A stretch of DNA of 64,000 nt from NCBI GenBank assembly GCA_027488375.1, contig JAIYBW010000004.1, forward strand, positions 434,001-498,000, in the 5' to 3' direction. Origin of the DNA: Pseudomonadota bacterium (GTDB taxonomy: Bacteria; Bdellovibrionota; Bacteriovoracia; Bacteriovoracales; Bacteriovoracaceae). Positions 56,082 to 64,000 of this stretch are shown here, in pieces. Each line of letters opens with the position of its first letter. Positions within the stretch are counted from its first letter, which is position 1. Both the position numbers and the translations under genes were made by a program. The notes beneath the pieces were generated by a model. That model did not search any database. It was not told the DNA's origin and worked only from the letters and a program-made list of their open reading frames with translations.

Positions 56082-57362
56082 TTAATTAATGACAGCAAGG
56101 CCTTGCCAGGAATCAGACTTTTGTCTCATATTTTTTAATTCCTTAATATACCTCTTCGCTACCTGATCTACACCTAAATGCTTATTAAATCTACGTTGTA
56201 TATAGGTTTCTGGAGAAGAAAGAATAAGTTCCCTATGAGCATGAGTAAAACCATAACCCTGAACATGCCCGGATCTGATAAGAATCAGAGATTTTTCTCC
56301 AAGGTTGCGCCCCTCCCCAATAATGATCAAGTCATCTAAAGGAAATTGAGCTGATTTGATTAAAGCTTCAATTTTCTGATTATGCTTAATAATTTCCTCT
56401 TTAGATTTTACTCCATCACGGTAAATATATTTCTCCGTTTCAACATCTCTTAAAAGAGATTTCATTTTTCTGCGCGCATCCCCAAGTTGCTCAAAATACC
56501 AAAAAGCTTTGACACCTTTTTTAAAAGGTTGAATTGTAAATCTTTTCTCGCCACGATCATCAAATTTGATACAGATACACCACTCAGGTCTATAAGGTGT
56601 AAAATTTAATCTTTTGAATTCAGCAATCAGTGGGCTCCCCGTGACTTCACCAGCAAAAGAGTCCGCCCTCATAAGAAAATCTTTATTCTCTCTTGTGACG
56701 AGTAGCAATTCCTTGAGGCGCTGATTCATATTTGCAGCGGCCTCTAGCTTAAAAACTTTACCACTTGTGTCTTTGAAATAGATGAGCCCTGAGCGGTTCG
56801 GTATTTTCGACATCCCCAATTCATGCTGAGGAAGATAAAGCTTTTTAGGATAAACTTTTTGACGGAGCTGATTCAGTATCTTGAATAATTCTAATGTCGC
56901 GAGTGCATCGCCGAGAGCACGATGCCTCTCTTTTATTTTAATATTAAAAAAGCTGCATAAAGAATCAAGACTATAGGATCTCAGACCTGGAATTTCAGTT
57001 TGTGAAACCTTAAGAGTGCAAAAAGTTTTAAGTTCTAAATTTTTACCTAAATCATTAAACTTTCTTTTAAGAAGATCATAATCAAAATCAGTCCTATGAG
57101 AGACGAAGATGGCATCTTGTAATCGTAACCATATGGAATCTGCTATATCATAAAATTTTGGAGCTTCAGAAATTTGTCGAGACGAAATTGAAGTGAGATC
57201 CTGAATATAGTCAGATATCTTCCCTAGTGGATTCACTAATGTGTCATAGACATCAACAACCTTGCCATCTTGTATCGTGACAAGGGCAATTTCAATGATC
57301 TCTTTATCTTCATGAAGACCTGTGGCTTCAATGTCACAGATCACATAACGTATCGGATTCAT
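56082..57362 (-). CDS. DnaQ-like exonuclease fused to UvrC/Cho-like region
   Basis: The first 170 residues are a DEDDh exonuclease: ICDIEATGLH (D10, E12), FVSHRTDFDYDLL (third acid) and RHRALGDALATLEL (H and D). Residues about 185-280 resemble a GIY-YIG domain of UvrC/Cho proteins (NRSGLIYFKDTSGKVFKL...NMNQRLKELL), but the usual Y-V-G-K motif is replaced by FKLEA, so nuclease activity there is doubtful. A helical region follows to 426. Such DnaQ-UvrC fusions are known in several phyla and are presumed to act in DNA repair. It neighbours ung, divergently. Confidence 0.82.
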   Translation of the reverse strand: MNPIRYVICDIEATGLHEDKEIIEIALVTIQDGKVVDVYDTLVNPLGKISDYIQDLTSISSRQISEAPKFYDIADSIWLRLQDAIFVSHRTDFDYDLLKRKFNDLGKNLELKTFCTLKVSQTEIPGLRSYSLDSLCSFFNIKIKERHRALGDALATLELFKILNQLRQKVYPKKLYLPQHELGMSKIPNRSGLIYFKDTSGKVFKLEAAANMNQRLKELLLVTRENKDFLMRADSFAGEVTGSPLIAEFKRLNFTPYRPEWCICIKFDDRGEKRFTIQPFKKGVKAFWYFEQLGDARRKMKSLLRDVETEKYIYRDGVKSKEEIIKHNQKIEALIKSAQFPLDDLIIIGEGRNLGEKSLILIRSGHVQGYGFTHAHRELILSSPETYIQRRFNKHLGVDQVAKRYIKELKNMRQKSDSWQGLAVIN

Positions 57363-57441
57363 CTTATTATTCTAATTTCTTTTAATGCGACATCACAAGT
57401 TTATGCATGACAGATGATTAGAAAAATGTTGAATTTTACAC

Positions 57442-58119
57442 ATGAACGACTTCTTAGAGGATAAAACCTGGAAAAAACTACTAGCGGATCAATGGGAACA
57501 GCCTTACATGAAAGAGCTTCAGAGTTTTTTAGTCCGAGAAAAGGCGCTTGGTAAGGTTCTCTACCCCAAAGAAAAAGACCTTTTTTCAGCTCTAAACTTG
57601 ACACCCTTTGATAGAGTCAAGGTCGTCATTATTGGACAGGATCCCTATCACGGCCCCAACCAGGCCCATGGACTCTCCTTCTCTGTTCAAGATGGAGTTA
57701 AGACTCCACCCTCACTAAAAAATATATTCAAGGAACTTGAGGATGATCTTAAAATACTCTCGCCTTCACATGGGTGTCTTAACTCATGGGCCTCACAAGG
57801 TGTTTTATTACTGAATAATGTCCTCACAGTGGAGGCAGGAATTGCGGCCGCTCACTCTGGGAAGGGCTGGGAGATCTTTACTGATCAGATTATTAAACTT
57901 CTAAATGAGCAAAAAGAGAATCTCGTTTTCATTCTCTGGGGTTCACCCGCCCAAAAAAAAGCTGCAAAGGTTGATACTCAAAAACACTTTATTATTCAGT
58001 CCCCTCATCCATCACCTCTTTCAAGCTACAGAGGTTTTTTTGGTTCCAAACCTTTTTCAAAAACAAATCACTACCTTGTTTCAAAAGGCTTGGCCCCTAT
58101 ATCATGGGAAATTAAATAA
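57442..58119 (+). CDS. ung: Uracil-DNA glycosylase
   Basis: Family 1 uracil-DNA glycosylase, 225 residues. It is complete, with the water-activating motif VVIIGQDPYHGPNQAHGLSFSV, then TPPSLKNIFKEL, GVLLLNNVLTVEAG with the uracil-recognising Asn, FILWGSPAQKK and the DNA-intercalating HPSPLSSYRGFFGSKPFSKTN. It removes uracil from DNA after cytosine deamination. No strong Shine-Dalgarno is evident. Divergent from the DnaQ/UvrC-like gene, which makes a small repair neighbourhood. Confidence 0.97.
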   Translation: MNDFLEDKTWKKLLADQWEQPYMKELQSFLVREKALGKVLYPKEKDLFSALNLTPFDRVKVVIIGQDPYHGPNQAHGLSFSVQDGVKTPPSLKNIFKELEDDLKILSPSHGCLNSWASQGVLLLNNVLTVEAGIAAAHSGKGWEIFTDQIIKLLNEQKENLVFILWGSPAQKKAAKVDTQKHFIIQSPHPSPLSSYRGFFGSKPFSKTNHYLVSKGLAPISWEIK

Positions 58120-58128
58120 TTTATTCTT

Positions 58129-59007
58129 TTAGCGCAAACGCTTGATTACTGCGAGATAGAATGGACCCCATCCTGTGGTGTCAGGCAAGACTTGCCAGCC
58201 AAACTCAGTCGGTTCTCCAAATGAAAATTCTTTCCTCAATAACTCAAAACGACCAGCACGCTTGGCATATAATTTTTTTATAATATCATCATTTTCAAGC
58301 TGCGAGAGTGCACAAGTTGAGTAAACGATGGTCCCACCAACTTTTACAATATCTAAAGCAGATGCCAGCATGGCGAATTGAGTAATCGCAATGGCCTTGG
58401 TTCGACCTGGGGCCCAAAGGGCAAGTTCTTTTGAATCCTCCAAGACATGTCTTTCCGAGGAACAAGGTGCATCCAAGAGAACTTTATCATACATATTCTT
58501 TTGATAAAGGCTCCATTTTGTCGCATCGTAAGAGGTCACAGTTAGATTTTTTTGCTCTGTTTTAGGTATATAGGTATCAAACACTTGATGTATTCGTGCA
58601 CGTCGAGCAGCTGATCGATCGTTTGAAATAAGTAATCCCTGCCCTTTAAGTTTTAAAGCGCATAAAAAACTTTTTCCACCTGGAGCAGCACACAGGTCGA
58701 CAACTTTCTCACCTGGTTGAATATCGAGAGCTTCTACAGGCAGGATGCTGGCAGCATCCATGAGGTAATAATTGAGATAGCCATGATGAGTAGGCTCAGG
58801 TCTTGGAAACAGTTCCTTCACATCATGCTCAAAACTTAATCCACTTACTGTGAGGGGAACTTCTAAGAACTTGAAATGTGACCATGGATTTAAAACAGCA
58901 ACATGCTTTTTTGGTGCAAGTAAGGCTTCTTTAAGAGCGGCCCAGCGCTCACCGTACATGCTTAGATAAAATTCATTAAAGCCATCAGGGCCTTTTAAAG
59001 GATTCAT
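58129..59007 (-). CDS. NSUN/RsmB-type m5C RNA methyltransferase
   Basis: A class I methyltransferase of the NOP2/NSUN/RsmB family, 292 residues, without the usual N-terminal NusB or PUA extension. Motif I is VVDLCAAPGGKSFLCALKL. The two catalytic cysteines are in LLDAPCSSERHVL (releasing) and IVYSTCALSQLEND (nucleophile). SSERHV after DAPC is typical of the NSUN3/NSUN4 branch. The product should be m5C in rRNA or tRNA. It converges with ung and is monocistronic. Confidence 0.85.
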   Translation of the reverse strand: MNPLKGPDGFNEFYLSMYGERWAALKEALLAPKKHVAVLNPWSHFKFLEVPLTVSGLSFEHDVKELFPRPEPTHHGYLNYYLMDAASILPVEALDIQPGEKVVDLCAAPGGKSFLCALKLKGQGLLISNDRSAARRARIHQVFDTYIPKTEQKNLTVTSYDATKWSLYQKNMYDKVLLDAPCSSERHVLEDSKELALWAPGRTKAIAITQFAMLASALDIVKVGGTIVYSTCALSQLENDDIIKKLYAKRAGRFELLRKEFSFGEPTEFGWQVLPDTTGWGPFYLAVIKRLR

Positions 59008-59139
59008 AAAATTATTCTACCAGACTTAAAAAATGAGTTCATGAATTTTTCTTAAATTATTTTTTAAAGCTACTTGCTCAACTTTTGTTCTAATAGACAA
59101 AGTGATAGTCTCGATTAGAATCAAGAAAAAGAGGCCTGA

Positions 59140-59688
59140 ATGAGATTATTCATATTAATTTTTTTTCTTTTAGCTACATTACAAATAGGGGCAAAAACAA
59201 TGACTAAAGAAGTTGCAACCTTAGCTGGAGGTTGTTTTTGGGGGATGGAAGAAATTATCCGTGCCATTCCAGGAGTTATTAATACAACTGTAGGCTACAC
59301 AGGGGGCAAAATTGATAACCCAACTTACAATATTGTAAAGATAGGAACTTCAAATCATGCTGAAGCTGTTGAGGTCGAATTTAACCCTCAAAAGCTTTCA
59401 TATAAACAGCTTCTACATTATTTTTTTCGTATGCATGATCCAACAACTCTTAACCGCCAAATGAATGATGTGGGGACACAGTACAGATCAGCCATTTTTT
59501 ATCAATCTGACGTACAACAAAAAGTCGCTCTGGAAGTTATTCAAGAGGAAAAACAAAATGGGCGATGGAAAAAACCCATTGTGACTGAAGTCATTAAAGC
59601 TACAAAATTTTATCCGGCGGAAGAATATCATCAGGACTATTTAAAGAAAAATCCTAATGGGTACACATGCCATTGGTTAAGAGATTAA
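59140..59688 (+). CDS. msrA: Exported methionine sulfoxide reductase A
   Basis: MsrA of 182 residues with a signal peptide (1-18, ending QIGA). The catalytic cysteine is C32 in LAGGCFWGMEEI; GVINTTVGYTGGKIDNPTY, FFRMHDPTTLNRQMNDVGTQYRSAIFY and FYPAEEYHQDYL follow the family throughout. Resolving cysteines are few: the only late one is in YTCHWLRD. It repairs S-methionine sulfoxide, here probably in periplasmic or secreted proteins. GAGG precedes the ATG. It overlaps the convergent peptidase stop by 4 bases. Confidence 0.93.
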   Translation: MRLFILIFFLLATLQIGAKTMTKEVATLAGGCFWGMEEIIRAIPGVINTTVGYTGGKIDNPTYNIVKIGTSNHAEAVEVEFNPQKLSYKQLLHYFFRMHDPTTLNRQMNDVGTQYRSAIFYQSDVQQKVALEVIQEEKQNGRWKKPIVTEVIKATKFYPAEEYHQDYLKKNPNGYTCHWLRD

Positions 59689-60536
59689 AGCCTTGTAAAA
59701 AACCAACACTGAGGTCTTAAGCCAAAAATGTCCCCATTCTTTTGGTGGCAGGCCCCAGTAGTTTCTTCATCGTCATCAAATTCAATCGTTTCAGAGACCG
59801 GACACAAAGCACCATTGAAATATGTATCTAGTCTGCACTGTGCATATGGATGCATATAATTCATGGCACGTACTCTAAGTGTGTCAGGAGTTTCAAACTT
59901 TGGCTCAATTGAGTCATGATCTAGGGCCTGAATCATCAGGGAAACAGACCGACCGGCAAGCCCCATCCTTTGACAAAGGATTTGCTGATCTTCAGTTTTA
60001 AAACTTTGCTCGCACTTCAATTTCAAAGTGTCAGAAATCACTTTTCCTTCCAGAGCTTTTTTATTATCGGCTTTCGCCCAATAACGTCGTAAGCATTTCA
60101 TTGTTGCATAGTAGTCTGCCTGTCCCTCAGCACTTGACCAACGATTCGTACTTTTTTTGGGGTACCCGCCAAAATGGTGTCCAAGCTCATGGCACAAGGT
60201 CGCGACAAGACCATCTTCAGTAATCGCCTGATGGCGTGCCAGTCCCCCATAAATAGTTATGTAAACCTTATCATCAATCTTCTCTGCAAATGCATTAACG
60301 GTGTTTGAAGCCCAGGAGCCGATAACAACTAATTCACGATTATTATCACTCTCCACCATTGGTAAAAAGAATTTTTCAAAATCTTTAAGGATCGATTTGA
60401 ATTGCTGCTCTTTCATATCATTAGCAAAAATGGAATTTTCACCAATAGAGACTTTTTCACCAAGGGGCATTCCACCATCACAAGCAATAGAATTGAGACC
60501 GTAAAGAAAAAAACAAAGAAGAATAATATAATTCAC
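59685..60536 (-). CDS. Secreted M48-like zinc metallopeptidase
   Basis: An exported protein of 283 residues. The start is a GTG at 60536 with GAGGG four bases upstream, giving the signal peptide MNYIILLCFFLYGLNSIA; a longer frame would add 13 polar residues before it. The zinc site is LCHELGHHFGG (H116, E117, H120) with E137 in SSAEGQADYYA as third ligand, the HExxH...ExxxD layout of M48 peptidases. Eight or more cysteines, including the C-terminal TGACHQ and PQCWF, suggest a disulfide-stabilised fold. Similar enzymes act on envelope proteins. It faces msrA convergently. Confidence 0.8.
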   Translation of the reverse strand: MNYIILLCFFLYGLNSIACDGGMPLGEKVSIGENSIFANDMKEQQFKSILKDFEKFFLPMVESDNNRELVVIGSWASNTVNAFAEKIDDKVYITIYGGLARHQAITEDGLVATLCHELGHHFGGYPKKSTNRWSSAEGQADYYATMKCLRRYWAKADNKKALEGKVISDTLKLKCEQSFKTEDQQILCQRMGLAGRSVSLMIQALDHDSIEPKFETPDTLRVRAMNYMHPYAQCRLDTYFNGALCPVSETIEFDDDEETTGACHQKNGDIFGLRPQCWFFTRL

Positions 60537-60598
60537 AGGGCCCTCATTAAAAAAATTATGAATCAATATTTTCAATTTTATTCAAAAATGTAAATGCA

Positions 60599-61339
60599 TC
60601 ATTTCAAATGAGGAATATAAGGGATCATTGTATGACGATTGATATATTCTTTGATGATCTTATGACTTTCTGAGTCTAACTTATGAAACTCTAGTCCTAT
60701 TTTAATAGAATTAGTCTTTGAATCATGTTCACTCCAACGGGCCCACCCCGAGCCCTTTAAAATAATGTTTTGAAATTGAATTGAGAAAACAAATTCATTT
60801 TGATTAAGAGGGATTTCAGTCTGATAAGGAATCAAAAAAGAACATCCTCCTCTGCCAATACTGAAGGCTTTTTTTTCAATAGCTTCAATCAAATTAAAAT
60901 TAAAATTTAACGCGATCTCAATTAACTTATCATCTTGAAATAAATCAACATTAAGGTCTTCCGTTTTAAGCAGTCGAGAGGTCGTAAGTATAAGTTCTTC
61001 AAGACGAAAGGGTTTTGCCAAAAAACCTTCTGCCCCTAAATTATATATTTCTTGAATAGAAGCGTCCGTATAACCCGACATAAGAATAACAGGCGGATGG
61101 ATAGGATTTTTATTCTTAATAAATTTTAAAAGATCAATCCCGGTTTTATGGGGCAATCGGACATCAGAAATAACGACATCAATTGAATGACTGTTAAGAA
61201 TTTGGATAGCTTTTTCAATCGAGTCGGCCTGAAAAACAATAGAATCTAACAAATCAAATTCAGAGGAAATAATCTCTAAGAGATCTGGCTCATCATCAAC
61301 AATTAAAATTTTTTTTCTTTTTAGATCTACATCATCCAT
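60599..61339 (-). CDS. Response regulator with receiver and degenerate PilZ-like domain
   Basis: Residues about 9-125 are a CheY-type receiver: ILIVDDEPD (acidic pocket), VVISDVRLP with the phospho-accepting Asp, LMSGYTD (Thr/Ser) and AKPF (Lys). Residues about 140-240 look PilZ-like, with SIGRGGCSFLIPY in the position of D/NxSxxG and IKIGLEFHKLD at the end. No RxxxR is seen, so c-di-GMP binding is doubtful. A phospho-controlled PilZ partner in motility or surface behaviour is plausible. No cognate kinase is in the window. Confidence 0.8.
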   Translation of the reverse strand: MDDVDLKRKKILIVDDEPDLLEIISSEFDLLDSIVFQADSIEKAIQILNSHSIDVVISDVRLPHKTGIDLLKFIKNKNPIHPPVILMSGYTDASIQEIYNLGAEGFLAKPFRLEELILTTSRLLKTEDLNVDLFQDDKLIEIALNFNFNLIEAIEKKAFSIGRGGCSFLIPYQTEIPLNQNEFVFSIQFQNIILKGSGWARWSEHDSKTNSIKIGLEFHKLDSESHKIIKEYINRHTMIPYIPHLK

Positions 61340-61421
61340 AAATGGATCTTAATCAGAATAAGTGGAAAAATCCTTTTAAAATGAGATGAAATGACGAAAT
61401 TATGACCATCTAAAGATTAAA

Positions 61422-61865
61422 CTATTGAAAGTAGTAACGCGCACCTATAACCAGATGAAGATCAACTCCAGATCGACCAATAAAATCAAGAACTGGGGCT
61501 GTCTCTACAAAAAAATCAGAGGTGTCTTTTTGCCTATAAACAACACCAACGGGAACCCGTGCACCAAAATTAATGGAGTCTCCAAACTTCAATCTTCCGC
61601 CGAAGCCTGAATAAATATCTAAGGGATGGGTCTCTTTAAAATAAAGTGAGTCAAACCAATGAAAGAGGTAATCAGAGTGCAAACTTAGACCAGAAGAATC
61701 GTCAAGATTGAAGGCTATGGCCATATCAATTGCCGTCTCAGAGTTATTCCATAATTTAGCATTCACACCAGTTGGATTACCAACCATGGGACCAACACCA
61801 ATTTTTTCAGCAGAAAAACAGTTTGTATTGAGTACAATTAAGACGATTAAAAGTAAGAAATTCAT
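61422..61865 (-). CDS. Small outer-membrane beta-barrel (DUF3996-like)
   Basis: The signal peptide is about 1-19, ending CFSAE. The mature 128 residues start IGVGPMVGNPTGVNAKLWNN, an opening found in the DUF3996/BAPKO_0422-type barrels, and continue as short amphipathic strands to a terminal LHLVIGARYYFQ. Size suits an eight-stranded barrel. GGAG precedes the ATG at good spacing. It is monocistronic, next to the REC-PilZ gene. No ligand is known. Confidence 0.72.
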   Translation of the reverse strand: MNFLLLIVLIVLNTNCFSAEKIGVGPMVGNPTGVNAKLWNNSETAIDMAIAFNLDDSSGLSLHSDYLFHWFDSLYFKETHPLDIYSGFGGRLKFGDSINFGARVPVGVVYRQKDTSDFFVETAPVLDFIGRSGVDLHLVIGARYYFQ

Positions 61866-61934
61866 TCATATCTCCAAGTGTCAAAATGTTAATCACCTTA
61901 TGGGCATATGTCAAAAACTATGCTTGAATGAATT

Positions 61935-62777
61935 ATGAACTTTCGAAGCCTATCGATTATTACCTCCTCTGTGATGCTTGTTTTTTGCTTAACTCTTTAT
62001 TTTCAAGCAGACTCGCCTATTCAGTCATTCAATTATGAGGAATATAAAAATCTTCAATACAATGAAACAAGATCCCACTCCCTTTCAGAACTTAATAAAA
62101 AAATTTCTCCTTTAAGACTTGAGGATCTCATTGCTGAGATCTATGAACGGAATAAATTTCTAGGTCAAAAAACAAGAGTTATGGAGCTAGGCTTTGGAAA
62201 TGGAAGAGTTCTAGTAGAACTTAGAAAATTGTTCCCCGACATTGAGCTTTATGGAATTAACAAAGAAAAAACTCTTACTTTTTATCGTCGAGAGAGCTTT
62301 ATTCTAACAGCATTAAAATTTAGTATAATGACCAAGGAAGAAGCCGAGTCCATGTTTCTTCCTTTTGTGATCTTTCAAGATTTAGATTTTGGAAATAAAA
62401 TTCCCTATGATGATAATAAGTTTGACCTTGTTTTTTCACAGGGCACGATCCCTCATATCCGTTACACGTTTGAACTCTTTAATGAAAATATGCGTATTTT
62501 AAAACCAGATGGAATTGGAATTCATACCGATATCACTGGGGTTAATATCTTCCTTGATGGCTTAGCCTTGAGCTTGAAAGATGCGACAAAAGAATTCAGA
62601 AAACTTGGTCATGAAATTTATGTCCTCGACAACCCCCAAAGCATAAGGTTCAAAAAGAGTGTTGGAGCAACTTCTTTACCAGTCACACCACAACAACCAA
62701 TACCTCGCCAAATCAATGACTTACCAGCTGAATTAAAACGCCCAGAGATGAACTACAATTTCACCGTTCCTAAATAA
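61935..62777 (+). CDS. Membrane-anchored or exported SAM methyltransferase-like protein
   Basis: A class I methyltransferase domain (about 75-205) with VMELGFGNGRVLVELRKLFP (motif I), IELYGINKEK (motif II), FDLVFSQGTIPHIRY (motif IV/V) and MRILKPDGIGIHTDI (late strand). It is preceded by MNFRSLSIITSSVMLVFCLT, a hydrophobic N-terminus that is either a signal peptide or an anchor. SAM is normally cytosolic, so the protein may be anchored and face inward, or be a non-catalytic exported fold. The C-terminus is Pro-rich (SLPVTPQQPIPRQ). No ribosome-binding site is evident. Confidence 0.65.
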   Translation: MNFRSLSIITSSVMLVFCLTLYFQADSPIQSFNYEEYKNLQYNETRSHSLSELNKKISPLRLEDLIAEIYERNKFLGQKTRVMELGFGNGRVLVELRKLFPDIELYGINKEKTLTFYRRESFILTALKFSIMTKEEAESMFLPFVIFQDLDFGNKIPYDDNKFDLVFSQGTIPHIRYTFELFNENMRILKPDGIGIHTDITGVNIFLDGLALSLKDATKEFRKLGHEIYVLDNPQSIRFKKSVGATSLPVTPQQPIPRQINDLPAELKRPEMNYNFTVPK

Positions 62778-62831
62778 GGTATTCTTTACAATCAATTCTT
62801 TTAAAAACAAGCTTTGAGCTATGATGAAGCC

Positions 62832-63737
62832 ATGATTTATCTTTTCATGTGCCTTTTTATAGGATCGAATTCATTTGCCGGGACCAACTCCATCAATCCT
62901 GAAAGAATGGTTCTACCACTCATCGATATCTTTTCTCCTCGGAATCAATTATTAGGTGATGGCAGAATCAAAGCCTCTGTAAGCATTTTTGATGAAAAGG
63001 GAGAAATTTATCGTCATCGATCATCCCACATCATGAGCGAGTTAGATTTTACGAAAGCAAAAAATCAATCACGAGCAGTTTATCCTATGATTCCAATTGA
63101 ATCTCAAGTTTATGATTCAAACTATGAGGGCACAGCATTTCATATTGGTAAAAACCTCGTTCTTACAAATCACCATGTTTTATCCCTCGACCGAGAAAGC
63201 ATTTCAGAATGCAGAAATTTTCAGCTCCAAGACCAAGAAAACGATTTTCGCTTTGATTGCAAAAAAGTTTTACATTGTGATTATAATTTAGATATTTGCC
63301 TGATTGAGATGTCACCTTTTAAAAGATGTCTGAATTTATTTTGTACAAAAAAAGAATTTATTTATCTTTCAGATGGAGCTTCTCTCAAGCTTAAAACGGG
63401 AAAAGAAGTTGATCCGTTTAGAACGAGTGAACAAATCATGACAGCTATCGGTAATACGATGGGGCTGGGAATTCATTATTCTCAGGGGCGCGGAGTTCAG
63501 AGAAGCGCAGATAGAACTATTTTCTATGCTCCTGTTCGGACTGGTAATTCCGGTGGGCCTCTGATTGGAGAAGATGGTCTCGTCTGGGGTGTGGTTAAAC
63601 AAGAAAGTTCTGAGAAAGTCAGCAACGATAGTTTTAATGTTGCAGCCTCTATCGATTATGTCATACAGAGTATTCAACTTGCTCTAGAGCAAAACCCCAA
63701 ATATCTACAAATTTTTGAACAAGCACTAAAAGAATAA
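62832..63737 (+). CDS. Secreted trypsin-like serine protease
   Basis: An S1-type protease of 301 residues starting at the ATG at 62832, which gives the signal peptide MIYLFMCLFIGSNSFAG. The triad is H115 (LVLTNHHVL), D154 (NLDICLIEM) and S240 (VRTGNSGGPLIG). A cysteine set in ECRNF, DCKKV, HCDYN, ICLIE, RCLNL and CTKKE suggests disulfides. It is closer to HtrA/V8-type bacterial proteases than to pancreatic trypsin, but no PDZ domain follows. It adds to the exported proteases of the window. The convergent nrdA terminator lies just after its stop. Confidence 0.85.
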   Translation: MIYLFMCLFIGSNSFAGTNSINPERMVLPLIDIFSPRNQLLGDGRIKASVSIFDEKGEIYRHRSSHIMSELDFTKAKNQSRAVYPMIPIESQVYDSNYEGTAFHIGKNLVLTNHHVLSLDRESISECRNFQLQDQENDFRFDCKKVLHCDYNLDICLIEMSPFKRCLNLFCTKKEFIYLSDGASLKLKTGKEVDPFRTSEQIMTAIGNTMGLGIHYSQGRGVQRSADRTIFYAPVRTGNSGGPLIGEDGLVWGVVKQESSEKVSNDSFNVAASIDYVIQSIQLALEQNPKYLQIFEQALKE

Positions 63738-63764
63738 AAAAAGGGGCCTTTTTCAAGGCCCCTA
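63736..63764 (-). terminator. Intrinsic terminator of nrdA (minus strand)
   Basis: AGGGGCCTT (63743-63751) pairs with AAGGCCCCT (63756-63764) around a 4-base loop. On the minus strand the stem is followed by seven T. It lies 26 bases after the nrdA stop and directly after the protease stop, so it may insulate both convergent genes. Confidence 0.9.
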
Positions 63765-63789
63765 GACAGATTCTCGTACTCTCGCTTTT

Positions 63790-64000
63790 CTAGCTACCGC
63801 ACGAAACACAAGCTTCAGGATTTTCTAATGAACAAACCATCGCCGCGGCCTGCTCAGCTGCAGTCGTTTGAGTTGGTTCTTTAATAGTAAACTTAATTGC
63901 ATCTACAGCTGGTCGAGTTCTTAAGTAGTACATTCCTGTCTTAAGACCAAGTTTCCATGCAGCGAAATGGAGCGAAGACAATTTACCAAAATTTGTATCT
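63790..64000 (-). CDS. nrdA: Class I ribonucleotide reductase alpha subunit, C-terminal part
   Basis: Only the last 70 or so codons lie in the window; the frame is open to its right edge. [30 protein letters not shown] is the end of the large subunit of class I ribonucleotide reductase. The tail [18 protein letters not shown] carries the C-terminal CxxC pair that re-reduces the active site. The KTGMYYLRT and AMVCSLEN wording resembles eukaryote-type class Ia enzymes more than E. coli NrdA. It makes deoxynucleotides for DNA synthesis. Confidence 0.93.
   Translation of the reverse strand, partial: DTNFGKLSSLHFAAWKLGLKTGMYYLRTRPAVDAIKFTIKEPTQTTAAEQAAAMVCSLENPEACVSCGS

Noticed and set aside
59685..60536. 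Lipoprotein call for the M48-like peptidase from a cysteine near the signal peptide end
   Set aside because: The residues before the cysteine (SIA) lack the Leu/Val/Ile expected at position -3, so an ordinary signal peptide is more likely.
1..64000. CRISPR arrays, tRNA or rRNA genes, insertion sequences, prophage
   Set aside because: No regularly spaced repeats, cloverleaf sequences, rRNA-like stretches, transposase or phage genes were recognised.

Overview
The window reads as chromosomal DNA of a low-GC Gram-negative bacterium. The gene content suggests a Bdellovibrio-and-like organism, most probably on the Bacteriovorax side, but this is inference and no rRNA is present to confirm it. Supporting signs are many signal-peptide proteins, outer-membrane barrels, exported hydrolases (subtilisin-like, trypsin-like and three or four zinc peptidases, endonuclease I, 5'-nucleotidase, alpha/beta hydrolase), two PilZ proteins, a sigma-28-type factor and near-consensus sigma-54 promoters. 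Genes are tightly packed and strands alternate often. Convergent stops commonly overlap by 4 to 24 bases, and several tandem pairs are coupled by TGATG, TAATG or ATGA overlaps. I see no tRNA, rRNA, CRISPR array, insertion sequence or prophage.

Layout. 0.3-7.7 kb: an SrkA-like kinase, a PilZ protein, an outer-membrane barrel coupled to a family 2 glycosyltransferase (probable polysaccharide pair), a DTW-domain tRNA-modification protein, a small NTPase, a SUI1 factor and an RluE-like pseudouridine synthase. 7.7-21.4 kb: exported alpha/beta hydrolase, U32 protein (RlhA type), exported 5'-nucleotidase, FAD oxidase, a peptide deformylase that carries a signal peptide, an RlmM-like methyltransferase, a YkgJ-type protein, an outer-membrane protein, endonuclease I and a ceramidase-like membrane protein. 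21.4-29.3 kb: short-chain fatty acid transporter divergent from 3-oxoacid CoA-transferase (scoAB), then proB-proA-yajQ-yqeY-M24-aminotransferase in one direction.

29.3-32.2 kb is the most unusual stretch. Two tandem minus-strand transcription units each begin at a sigma-54 -24/-12 promoter with the same TTGGCATGA core. Each unit encodes a similar single-pass membrane peptide (36 and 34 residues) behind a strong ribosome-binding site, and each leader can form a hairpin with GGA in its loop. The first unit continues into a 182-residue secreted protein and ends at a strong terminator; the second ends at its own terminator. An 86-residue protein and a FliA-type sigma factor lie divergently upstream.

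32.2-44.3 kb: a second DTW protein coupled to a shrunken iron alcohol dehydrogenase remnant, glutathione peroxidase, fadBA for beta-oxidation, a lipoprotein, a small secreted HExxHxxGxxH protease, a ThrE exporter, and LysR followed by a 941-residue peptidase/propeller/barrel protein and a methyltransferase. 44.3-51.8 kb: YceI, subtilisin, Hsp20, a two-subunit class I fumarase with a lysine-rich tail, FabH, a YebC regulator, an exported redoxin and a 22-residue peptide gene with its own promoter. 51.8-64 kb: methyltransferases, a deacetylase-family enzyme, two hotdog thioesterases, a divergent QueD, a DnaQ/UvrC-like fusion, Ung, an NSUN-like enzyme, exported MsrA, an M48-like peptidase, a REC-PilZ regulator, a barrel, an exported methyltransferase, a trypsin-like protease and the C-terminus of a class I ribonucleotide reductase (NrdA) running off the window.
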